Source: JBIOWF01 sp044868295
GTDB lineage: Bacteria; Actinomycetota; Actinomycetes; Streptosporangiales; Streptosporangiaceae
Reading direction: 5' to 3'
Assembly (NCBI GenBank): GCA_044868295.1
Contig: JBIOWF010000262.1
Coordinates: forward strand, 1-21,162
Length of the DNA: 21,162 nt
Positions 14,822-21,162 of the stretch are shown piece after piece. The notes below the pieces were generated by a model, which was not told the origin of the DNA, ran no database searches, and was given only the letters and a program-made list of their open reading frames with translations. Positions within the stretch are counted from its first letter, which is position 1, and each line of letters begins with the position of its first letter. The translations under genes were made by a program, and so were the position numbers.

Positions 14822-17425
14822 TCAGTCGGTCGCCCGCAGATATTCGAGCGCCCATTCGGCCTGCTCGGCTCCGTTGTCGTCGCCGAGCTCCCGGAAGCCC
14901 GCCAAGGCCTCCTCCGCTCGGCGGATCGCGTCGTCGCGGCGCCCGAGCGAGGCGAGGATCTGAGACTCGTAGAAGGCGAGCGTGGCGGTCTCCCAGGCCC
15001 GGTGCCCGGGGTCGGCCAGCGCGGGAAGGACGTCGCGGGCGGTGGCGATCGCCTTGAGCGCGGTCTCCTCCTCGTCGGCCCAGTAGAGCGAGACAGCGTG
15101 CCGCCGCAGCGTCCTGGCCTCACCGGCGTGGTCTCCGATCGCGCGATAGCGCTCGGCCGCGAGGGCGAATTCCGCCGCCGCCTCCGCGTCGCGGTCCAGC
15201 CGGTTGAGAACCTCCGCGACGGATTCGCGGGCAGGGGCGAAGTCGTCCGGCCGATCCAGCCCGGCCGCGGCCTGCCGGAGGTTCTCCAAGGCCTTCTCCA
15301 GGTCACCGAGGTCGCGCAGGGCCCTGCCCCGGACCCACGCCAGCGCGTCGCGCCGGGATTCGTCCTGGAGAACGGCCAGCGCCTCCTCGGCCGCCTCGGC
15401 GGCGGCGAGTGGCCGATCCGTCATGAGATAGGCGTCGCCGAGCGCGATCCGCGCGATCGCGGCCCGCTCGGTGTCGCCCTCGGCGGTGAAGAGCGCCACG
15501 GCCTCGATCAGGTCTTCGGCGCCCTCGGCGCCCCGGCCCAGCCCCACCAGCAGTTCACCCCGTTCGGTGTGGGCCGCCGCGCGCAGCCGGGGCTCCGTCC
15601 GCGGCGTATGCGCCACCGCCTCGCCGTACGCGCCGAGAACCACCTCGGGATCGAAGGGGCTCATGGTCAGCAGGTGCGCGTGGTCCATGGCCGCCTGAGC
15701 GAGGGAGCCACCGCCGCCCGCCGCGCGCAGCGCGTCACGCGCCTCGGCGGCCACCCCGGCCGCGTCGTCGGGGCGTGCCTCGGCGAGGCAGCGCGCCAGG
15801 AGCAGGAGCAGTTCGCCGCGCTCTGCCGGGGCCGTGAACGTGGACAGGGCCTCCTCCAGCGTGGCCACCGCGTCCGCGAGGCGACCGGCCGCGACGAGAG
15901 CCTGAGCCAGCCGGTGGACCCCCGCCTCCCCGTACGCGTGCGCGGTGGACTTCTCGACCATGGGGAGCCCCTCGTCGACCGATCCCCGCTGGCAGAGCAG
16001 CAGGCCGATTCGTCCCAGTGTGACCTGGCGCCGTGCCTCGTCGCCCGCCTCGGCGTGCAGTTCCGCGGCCCGTGCCCATTCGGCCTGGGCGGTGTCGAAA
16101 TCCTGGCGTACGGCTGCCGCCAGCCCGCGGCCGTCGGCCAGTCGTCCGGCGAGAGCGGGATCCGCATCCCGGCCGCCTCCTTGCCCCGCACGCGCCTCGA
16201 CCCGGGCCCACGCGGCCAGCGCCTCGACGTGCCTTCGCTCGGCCCAGCACCGCTCCGCCAGATCAAGCAGCTCCTCGTCGGTCGCGGCGGCCGGTGGCGG
16301 CTCCGGCACGTAGATGGGCGCCTCCACTCGGCGATCGTGCGGTGTCAGCGGCAGATGGCCGACGAGGGGCTGGGCGGCGAGGCGCTCCTCCACCTGGCGG
16401 CCGCGCTCCGTGGTCCCGTTGCGCCGGTCGAACCTCGACGCGAGCTCCCGTGCGGCCGCCGCCAGCTCGCCGCCCAGCTCCCGCACGCTCATGTCGCGAC
16501 CCTGCCGGCGGATCGTCTGGTCTCCGTTGCCCTGCTCCGTGAGCCGGCGCAGCAGCAGGGCGGCGGAGCTCGCGAACCGCATGGCGGCGCTGGGATTGGG
16601 CGCGGTCTCGAACAGCGGCAGCTCGCGCTGCAGGATCTCCAGGCCCCTGGCCTCGTTCCCCGTGCGCGCGAGGAACTCCAGGTGCTGGCCGAAATCGTCG
16701 ACGTTGTTCTTTTCGCCCTGGATGAGCCGGTACGCACGGCGATGGGCCGTCGCGGCCTCCTCCAGACGGCCCATTCTGACGTAGGCGGGCAGCAGTGCGG
16801 TGAGAATGCTCTGCGGCTGGACATGGCAGGTGAGGTCGCCGGCGACCACCGGAGCGGCCAGATCGACGGCGTCCTGGTCACGGCCACGCCAGATCAGATA
16901 CTCCACCTTGCCGGTCGGGTCGCATCCCTCGCAGTCCGACATCGTGTCGCGCGGCGTGGTCTGCCACTTCTCGAACCAGCGGTCGGCGGCCTCCGCGTCC
17001 CCGACGTGCCGCGCCTGGGCGCAGCGGCCCGCGTACACCGCGTGCATGCCGTACCCGGCCGCGCCATAGCGCCGCTCCATCTCGTCGAGGACGTCGTGCG
17101 CCCGCTGGAGCGGGATCTCGGGAAACCGCTGGATGTCGCTGACGATCCACTTGAAATGCCAGTGGAGCTCGTGGACGTGCCAGCCCGAGAAGCGCCCGGG
17201 CTCGGCGTCGTAGTCGGCCAGGCAACGGGAGAACGTCGTGAAGCACTTGGCGTGCTCTCCGCCGTACTGGTAGGCCTCGGTCAGGTTCATCCGCACGCGG
17301 AACGCGAGCATCGGGTCCCGGAGCGCCTCCGCCGTACGCAGGACCTCCTCGAGGACCACGCTCTTCGCCTCGCCGTACGGCATGCCGTCGGCCTGCTCGA
17401 TCAGCTGTTCCACCTGCTCGGACAT
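14822..17425 (-). CDS. Large tetratricopeptide-repeat protein coupled to the Hsp90-family gene
   Basis: A soluble helical protein of 867 residues. The first part (about 1-360) contains degenerate TPR-like helices (MLAFRVRMNLTEAYQYGGEHAKCFTTF and AATAHRRAYRLIQGE regions) and a Cys pair in DCEGCDP near residue 165. From about residue 380 on, canonical TPR units repeat to the end, for example HVEALAAWARVEAR, RLADAVATLEEALS, RPLAAAEAAEEALAVL and RRDDAIRRAEEALAGFRELGD. ATG at 17425 follows the Hsp90 stop by one base, with AGGGAG four bases upstream inside the preceding gene, so translation is coupled. Pairing of an Hsp90-family gene with a TPR gene is typical of actinobacteria and suggests a co-chaperone or client-binding role, by inference. 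The coding frame is intact although its partner gene is broken. Confidence 0.85.
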   Translation of the reverse strand: MSEQVEQLIEQADGMPYGEAKSVVLEEVLRTAEALRDPMLAFRVRMNLTEAYQYGGEHAKCFTTFSRCLADYDAEPGRFSGWHVHELHWHFKWIVSDIQRFPEIPLQRAHDVLDEMERRYGAAGYGMHAVYAGRCAQARHVGDAEAADRWFEKWQTTPRDTMSDCEGCDPTGKVEYLIWRGRDQDAVDLAAPVVAGDLTCHVQPQSILTALLPAYVRMGRLEEAATAHRRAYRLIQGEKNNVDDFGQHLEFLARTGNEARGLEILQRELPLFETAPNPSAAMRFASSAALLLRRLTEQGNGDQTIRRQGRDMSVRELGGELAAAARELASRFDRRNGTTERGRQVEERLAAQPLVGHLPLTPHDRRVEAPIYVPEPPPAAATDEELLDLAERCWAERRHVEALAAWARVEARAGQGGGRDADPALAGRLADGRGLAAAVRQDFDTAQAEWARAAELHAEAGDEARRQVTLGRIGLLLCQRGSVDEGLPMVEKSTAHAYGEAGVHRLAQALVAAGRLADAVATLEEALSTFTAPAERGELLLLLARCLAEARPDDAAGVAAEARDALRAAGGGGSLAQAAMDHAHLLTMSPFDPEVVLGAYGEAVAHTPRTEPRLRAAAHTERGELLVGLGRGAEGAEDLIEAVALFTAEGDTERAAIARIALGDAYLMTDRPLAAAEAAEEALAVLQDESRRDALAWVRGRALRDLGDLEKALENLRQAAAGLDRPDDFAPARESVAEVLNRLDRDAEAAAEFALAAERYRAIGDHAGEARTLRRHAVSLYWADEEETALKAIATARDVLPALADPGHRAWETATLAFYESQILASLGRRDDAIRRAEEALAGFRELGDDNGAEQAEWALEYLRATD

Positions 17426-17426
17426 G

Positions 17427-18730
17427 TCACTCCCTGCCTGCGACGGCCCAGTCGAGCAGGCCGAGGAACGAGCGGTTCAGCGCGGCCGTGTCCACTGCCC
17501 GCAGCGGGTGGTGGCCGTGCAGGAGCGCCATGCCGTACAACGCCTCGACCGCGGTCGCGGCGAGGGACGGGTCGGCGAGCCGGCTGACGCGCCGCACCAG
17601 CGGGTTTCGATGGTTGAGCACGAGCCGCGGCCGGTCGACGGCCACCGCCCGCTCCATGGCGCCGAGCACGTCGGCCCAGAGCCCGTCGCTCATGCCCTTG
17701 GCCTCGCGCAACTCGTTCTGGTGCTGGGCGGCCCGGCTGGTGAGATACAGCGCGGGCAGCGAGGCGGGGTCGAAGTCGCGTAACACGACCTCGCAGTCAA
17801 GAGGATCGAGGGCCCGGGAGGCGGCCGTGAGGAACGGACGGACCTCCAGCTCGGTGGCCGGGTCGACGGGGGCGAGCTGAGTGGTGAGCTCCGCCGGGTC
17901 AAGGCGCTCGACCCGGACCTCCGGCTCGATGCGCGGCAGCCGTTCCAGGATGTCGCCGTCGTAGACGTAGCCGCCGTTGAGCAGTCCGATTCCCTGCGCC
18001 CCGGCGACCGCCGAGAGCTGGCGGAACTCGTCGACGCTCGTCGTGTAGCGCCCACGGGGATGGCGCCGCCGGAACTCGGCGAGCGTCATCGCGCCGTCGC
18101 TGGTCTCGAACTCCAGCCAGCGGTCCACCAGCCGGAGCATGTCATCGTCGTGCAGCGCGAGAGCCTTGACCCCGAGGTGATGGAGACGCAGGAAGCCACG
18201 CAGCCGTGCCGGGTCGGTCTCGGCCAGCCGGACCAGCCATTCGCGCAACTGCGCGCCGAGGGCTACGCGGGTGCTCTCCAGCAGATCGTCCTCGTACAGC
18301 GCCTCCCGGCTGGCGGTCGGTCGCAGCTCGCCGGAGTCGACGACGCAGCGGGCGAAGAACGCCCAGTCGGGAAGCAGCCCTTCGGTGTTCTCCGCGAGGA
18401 GCATCCGCTTGAGGTAGACGCGGTGCGCGGCACGCACCGTCGGGTTCGCGGGGCTGGGCAGGAGCGTCCGATGGTGGCGAGCAGCGCGTGGACCTCGTCC
18501 TCGGTCAACCCGACGCCGCTGTCGTGCACCCGGATCACACCGTCCACCTCGACCCGGACGGTCGCCGGGGCGGCCGGATCGGCGGCCCGGCGCGCGGTGA
18601 TCGCGTCGCAGGCGTTCTGCAGCAGCTCTCTCACATAGACGCGCGGACTCGAATACAGGTGACGGCTGAGCAGGTCGACGACCCCACGAAGATCAACCTG
18701 GAATGCCCTGTTCTCCTCGATATGCGTCAC
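17427..18730 (-). pseudogene. htpG: HSP90 family chaperone gene, broken by internal deletion and frameshift
   Basis: Two parts of one Hsp90-type ATPase lie in different frames. The N-terminal part starts at GTG 18730 with AAGGTGA upstream and gives about 90 good residues: VYVRELLQNACDAI (E35, N39 and D42 of the ATP site), HDSGVGLTEDEV (DxGxG, D70) and ATIGRS. After S90, at about 18461, the frame turns to nonsense and stops at 18263. The C-terminal part resumes in another frame right at the same point (LLPSPANPTVRAAHRVYLKRMLL) and runs intact to 17427. Full-length relatives are about 600 residues; roughly 170-200 residues covering the ATP lid (GQFGIG region) and the start of the middle domain are absent. 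No functional ATPase can result. A sequencing or assembly error can explain a frameshift but not easily this deletion. Confidence 0.85.
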
Positions 18731-18847
18731 GGGAGATCACCTTAGCGGTGGTACGCACCGGTCACCGAACGGGATTTCAATCAGATCCGGTGACGGCTCC
18801 AGGGGGTCGGATCCAGCAAAATCGACAGCCGAGTCGCCGTAGCCGCC

Positions 18848-19678
18848 TCATAGGTAGGGCTTGAGGTAGGCGTTGGCCGCGCCGCAACCCAGGTAGTTGC
18901 GGACCGTGTGAAAGTCGAGCCAGTCGATGTTGCAGGCGACGTCGCGCTCGATCCCGTCGAAGTGGTCGCGCAGCGCGGGCGGGATCGCCGCGATGTCGTC
19001 CTTGTCGGCGATGTTGACCCAGCGGCGTACGCCCGGCGGACGGGTCCCCCGGCCCAGCGCGGGAACGGGCAGGAGCCGGTCGAAGACCACGTTCGCCATC
19101 GCGAGCGGGCTGCCGAACGTGATCAGCAGCTCGGTGGACAAATCGGGGTGCGCCCAGAACGCCTCATAGGTGACCACGCTGCCCAGCGAATGAGCGATCA
19201 CCACGCGCGGCCGCCGCCTGCGGATGACGTCGGCCACCGTGTCGCGCGAACGCGTGCGGCGATCCCCTCCCCCGAGGTAGGCCGCGACCTCGGGACAGAA
19301 GTCCTCGGCGAACCTCACGGCATCCGGCCCGAGCCGGCCCAGCACCCACTCCGCGAGACGATGGGCGAGGCCGGTCAGCGACTCGCCCGCCGCCGCCGTG
19401 AACCGCCCGTCGAGCTGTTTGGCCCAGTCGGCGAAGACCAGCTTCGCCTCCGTTCCCATCTGCCGGGGCGCCTTCGCCGGGCCCGTGTGCAGATGGTGCG
19501 CGTAGTACGCGATCTCCGAGAAGTACCCGCCGGAGCCCGGCGCGCCGCCGGACAGCCCCCTCTCCAGGTAGCCGTTCCACTTGATCCGCATGGCCTCGGC
19601 CGCCCTGCCCGGAGAGCCGCCGCACTCTTCCAGGTAGTGGTACTTGCCGATGCCGTGAACCCCGACGATCGTGGTCAT
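18848..19678 (-). CDS. Alpha/beta-hydrolase family protein
   Basis: Predicted serine hydrolase of 276 residues. It begins MTTIVGVHGIGKYHY, the oxyanion-type HG strand of lipase-like folds, has the nucleophile elbow VVIAHSLGSVV with S164, followed by LLITFGSPLA. Likely acid and base residues lie in NIADKDDIAAIP and the C-terminal DWLDFHTVRNYLG. There is no signal peptide or membrane helix. ATG at 19678 is chosen because GAGG lies seven bases upstream; the frame extends to 19708. The substrate cannot be inferred. It is followed after 117 bp by the broken Hsp90 gene in the same direction, and its start faces arfB across a 217-bp spacer. Confidence 0.85.
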   Translation of the reverse strand: MTTIVGVHGIGKYHYLEECGGSPGRAAEAMRIKWNGYLERGLSGGAPGSGGYFSEIAYYAHHLHTGPAKAPRQMGTEAKLVFADWAKQLDGRFTAAAGESLTGLAHRLAEWVLGRLGPDAVRFAEDFCPEVAAYLGGGDRRTRSRDTVADVIRRRRPRVVIAHSLGSVVTYEAFWAHPDLSTELLITFGSPLAMANVVFDRLLPVPALGRGTRPPGVRRWVNIADKDDIAAIPPALRDHFDGIERDVACNIDWLDFHTVRNYLGCGAANAYLKPYL

Positions 19679-19828
19679 GGCCGGGCCTCGCCTCCGTCTC
19701 ACGCCCATCTCACGCCTGTCTCAGGTCCGTCCGTGGCCGGATCCCGAAGACGTGCCGGATACCGGAGACACTGTGCACGAGGCCTGGAAAGGCGACAAGC
19801 CGAAGCCCGAATTGCGGGGATAAATCAG

Positions 19829-19857
19829 TTGATCGGGCATTGCGCCTGATCGATACC
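19829..19857 (+). promoter_or_regulatory. Candidate promoter of arfB
   Basis: TTGATC (19829-19834) and GATACC (19852-19857) are separated by 17 bases and lie about 40 bp upstream of the arfB start. The -35 is a fair match and the -10 a weak one. An imperfect inverted repeat (GATCGGGC / GCCTGATC) overlaps the spacer. The rest of the 217-bp divergent spacer (19679-19828) shows nothing clear. Confidence 0.3.
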
Positions 19858-19895
19858 CTGAACTCAGAACTTCTTCAGAGCAGAGAGACGAGACC

Positions 19896-20315
19896 ATGCC
19901 AGGCCCGTTGCACGTCCGCGGCTCCATCGTCATCCCGGAGGCCGAGCTGGGCCGGCGATTCTCGCGTTCCTCCGGGCCCGGCGGCCAGGGCGTCAACACC
20001 ACCGACAGCCGGGTCGAGCTCAGCTTCAACGTGGAGACGACGACCGCGCTCGCCCCCGCCTTCAAGGCACGCGCCCTCGAACGCCTCGGCCCGCGGCTCG
20101 TCGACGGCGTCATCACGATCGCCGCCTCGGAGTTCCGTTCCCAGCTTCGCAACCGGGAGGCCGCCGAGCTGCGGCTGGCCCACCTCATCCGCGAGGCGAT
20201 CGCGCCCCCGCCCAAGAAGCGCCGCCCCACCAAGATCCCGCGCGGCGTGGTCGAGAAGCGCCTGTCCGACAAGAAACGCCGATCCGACCTCAAGCGCCTC
20301 CGCCGCGGCGAATAG
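19896..20315 (+). CDS. arfB: Alternative ribosome-rescue factor ArfB (YaeJ-type peptidyl-tRNA hydrolase)
   Basis: A 139-residue protein of the class-I release-factor family, almost the same length as E. coli ArfB. The catalytic loop SSGPGGQGVNTTDSRVEL contains GGQ at residues 29-31, which hydrolyses peptidyl-tRNA in the ribosomal P site. The C-terminal third is a Lys/Arg-rich tail (PPPKKRRPTKIPRG...SDKKRRSDLKRLRRG) that in the family enters the empty mRNA channel of stalled ribosomes. No codon-recognition domain is present, which separates it from RF1/RF2. Rescue of non-stop complexes alongside trans-translation is the expected role. ATG 19896 is preceded by a GAGAGACGAG purine run. Confidence 0.95.
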   Translation: MPGPLHVRGSIVIPEAELGRRFSRSSGPGGQGVNTTDSRVELSFNVETTTALAPAFKARALERLGPRLVDGVITIAASEFRSQLRNREAAELRLAHLIREAIAPPPKKRRPTKIPRGVVEKRLSDKKRRSDLKRLRRGE

Positions 20316-20352
20316 CGACACAGCGGTACGCCACTCGACCCGGCCGCTACAC

Positions 20353-20440
20353 CGACACGTCGGCACAGTGGCACATCGGCACATCGGCACGGCCGCACGA
20401 CGGCACGGCCGCACGACGGCACGACGGCACGACGGCACGT
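20353..20440. repeat. 8-bp tandem array, about 11 units of CGGCACGA-like sequence
   Basis: Eleven consecutive 8-bp units follow the pattern CGGCACnn with few changes (for example CGGCACAT, CGGCACGG, CCGCACGA, CGGCACGA), starting 37 bases after the arfB stop. The period is not a multiple of three, consistent with non-coding DNA. The units have no unique spacers, so this is not a CRISPR. Confidence 0.9.
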
Positions 20441-20447
20441 CGGTTTC

Positions 20448-20463
20448 GGCGGGCACGCCCGCC
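20448..20463. terminator. Short perfect GC hairpin downstream of arfB
   Basis: GGCGGG-CACG-CCCGCC forms a six-pair stem with a four-base loop. It lies after the 8-bp array and before the nested palindrome, between convergent genes, so it could terminate transcription. There is no T-tract. Confidence 0.35.
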
Positions 20464-20470
20464 CCCCGCT

Positions 20471-20538
20471 ACTACACAGGGCCGTTTTGTCCCTCCGCGA
20501 AATTGGACAAAAACGGTGATCGAAAAGCCTTGTGTAGT
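20471..20538. repeat. Nested inverted repeat between arfB and the DinB-like gene
   Basis: Outer arms ACTACACAGGG (20471-20481) and CCTTGTGTAGT (20528-20538) pair with one mismatch. Inner arms CCGTTTTGTCC (20482-20492) and GGACAAAAACGG (20505-20516) pair with one extra A, around a 12-base loop. A further AAAACGG follows at 20540-20546. The region is much richer in A/T than its surroundings. It could be a bidirectional terminator for the two convergent genes, a protein-binding site or a miniature-element remnant; it encodes nothing. Confidence 0.7.
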
Positions 20539-20556
20539 GAAAACGGCTGGCAGCCC

Positions 20557-21162
20557 TCATGCGGGGGTGGTGGGGTCGCGGTCCTGCATCTCCCAGATGT
20601 GGTCGATGACGTGCCACGTCATCCGGCGCACCGCGTACCGAGCGGGCCAGCCGCCCTCGGCGAGCGGGCCGCCGTCCGAGGGCCGGGCGAGCACCTCGGC
20701 GATCTCGTCCCGCATGGCGGTCAGAGCGGCGTCGTCCTTGAGCGGCTTGTGCCGGACGCCGATCTTCCGCGCGTAGGCCCGTTCCGCCTCCACGACGTGG
20801 TTGACCATGGTGTCCCGGTCCCTGCCGCCGCCGCGCGGGCCCTTGCGCAGCTCTTCCGGCGATCCGGCGGCCACCTCCTCGAAGACGGCCCAGGAGGCGC
20901 GCAGCAACGCGACCGCCCGCTCGGCCTCGGCCGCGTCCACCGGTTCGGCGTCGAGCCCGGGGATCGCGGAAGGCGCACCGAAGTCCGTGGTCGTGTCCCC
21001 TTTGACCCGCTCGACCACGGCCGGGGCGTCGGGAGCGAAGGCGAGGCCCGCCCGCTCCGCGATCAGGGCGTAGCGCGGGGCGTAGTCCTCCAGGGCGCCG
21101 AGCGCGAGCTCCTCCGACTTGCCGATCCGGCACCAGCCGGGCCAGTCGACGGAGCACGCGAA
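20557..21162 (-). CDS. DinB-like conserved protein (partial, N-terminus off the window)
   Basis: The frame is open from the right edge to TGA at 20557, giving 201 visible residues. The start lies outside. The first visible stretch reads SVDWPGWCRIGKSEELAL and then DYAPRYALIAERAGL. The C-terminal half is a helical DinB/maleylpyruvate-isomerase-like bundle with DTMVNHVVEAERAYARKIG and RRMTWHVIDHIWEMQDRD, whose His residues match the usual metal-ligand positions of that fold. Such proteins are often metal-dependent thiol transferases; the reaction of this one is unknown. GTG 21018 is an internal in-frame start and not the likely beginning, because homologous-looking sequence continues upstream. 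Confidence 0.75.
   Translation of the reverse strand, partial: FACSVDWPGWCRIGKSEELALGALEDYAPRYALIAERAGLAFAPDAPAVVERVKGDTTTDFGAPSAIPGLDAEPVDAAEAERAVALLRASWAVFEEVAAGSPEELRKGPRGGGRDRDTMVNHVVEAERAYARKIGVRHKPLKDDAALTAMRDEIAEVLARPSDGGPLAEGGWPARYAVRRMTWHVIDHIWEMQDRDPTTPA

Noticed and set aside
15002..17587. 861-residue plus-strand open frame
   Set aside because: It is the antisense shadow of the TPR gene: long only because GC-rich codons give few stops, with His/Arg/Gly-biased low-complexity translation and no domain, whereas the minus strand has clear TPR units.
18263..18730. Stand-alone 155-residue Hsp90-like small protein
   Set aside because: Only the first 90 residues match the family; the rest is Arg/Ser/Pro-rich out-of-frame translation of the C-terminal part, so it is one half of a broken gene.
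17427..18730. Programmed ribosomal frameshift in the Hsp90 gene
   Set aside because: There is no slippery heptamer at the junction, and a frameshift would still leave the ATP lid and early middle domain missing.
20353..20440. Possible CRISPR array
   Set aside because: Units are 8 bp, directly adjacent and without unique spacers, and no cas gene is present.
19721..21157. 478-residue minus-strand frame spanning the 8-bp array and arfB
   Set aside because: It crosses the repeat array, nested palindrome and arfB with a Cys/Arg-rich low-complexity translation; arfB on the other strand and the DinB-like frame explain the coding signal.

Overview
The window is about 21 kb of GC-rich, gene-dense DNA with strong G/C preference at third codon positions and many GTG starts. 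An HspR-type HAIR operator in front of lon, the actinobacterial Hsp90-TPR pair and the gene families present all point to a filamentous actinobacterium, with Streptosporangiales-like as my best guess. I see no tRNA, rRNA, CRISPR array, insertion sequence or phage module.

Layout: (1) 1-2137, minus: lon protease, cut by the left edge, with a HAIR operator just upstream of its start. (2) 2171-2507: non-coding spacer with an 18-bp tandem repeat. (3) 2508-3949, plus: a two-gene unit of a small conserved protein and a DUF6745-type protein. (4) 3969-9582, minus: a tightly packed operon whose five proteins match, by recognition, the uncharacterised STM4011-STM4015 set first named in Salmonella. In transcription order these are an LRR protein (STM4015), an ATP-grasp protein (STM4014), an alkaline-phosphatase-superfamily hydrolase (STM4013), a HemN-like radical SAM enzyme (STM4012) and a second radical SAM enzyme with extra C-terminal cysteines (STM4011). 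Three junctions have 4-nt stop/start overlaps. The fourth holds an unexplained 30-codon ORF coupled to both neighbours. (5) 9694-12653, plus: an MFS drug-type exporter and a secreted FG-GAP protein, then a hairpin terminator. (6) 12726-12893: the decayed 3' end of a histidine-kinase-like ATPase gene. (7) 12975-14528, minus: a Tat-exported PhoD phosphatase/phosphodiesterase. (8) 14732-14795: a second 18-bp repeat array. (9) 14822-18730, minus: an Hsp90-family gene coupled to a large TPR protein. The Hsp90 gene is broken by a large internal deletion that also shifts the frame. (10) 18848-19678, minus: an alpha/beta hydrolase. (11) 19896-20315, plus: the ribosome-rescue factor ArfB. (12) 20353-20538: an 8-bp repeat array, a hairpin and a nested palindrome. 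(13) 20557 to the right edge, minus: a partial DinB-like protein.

The most interesting system is the STM4011-4015 operon. Two radical SAM enzymes, an ATP-grasp ligase-type enzyme, a metal-dependent hydrolase and a leucine-rich-repeat protein form a complete modification-pathway toolkit with no known product. The LRR protein has a distinctive C-terminal tail and could be the substrate or scaffold. The convergent DUF6745 unit ends only 19 nt from the operon and may belong to the same function. All functional statements about this system are inference; the gene order, motifs and overlaps are read from the sequence.
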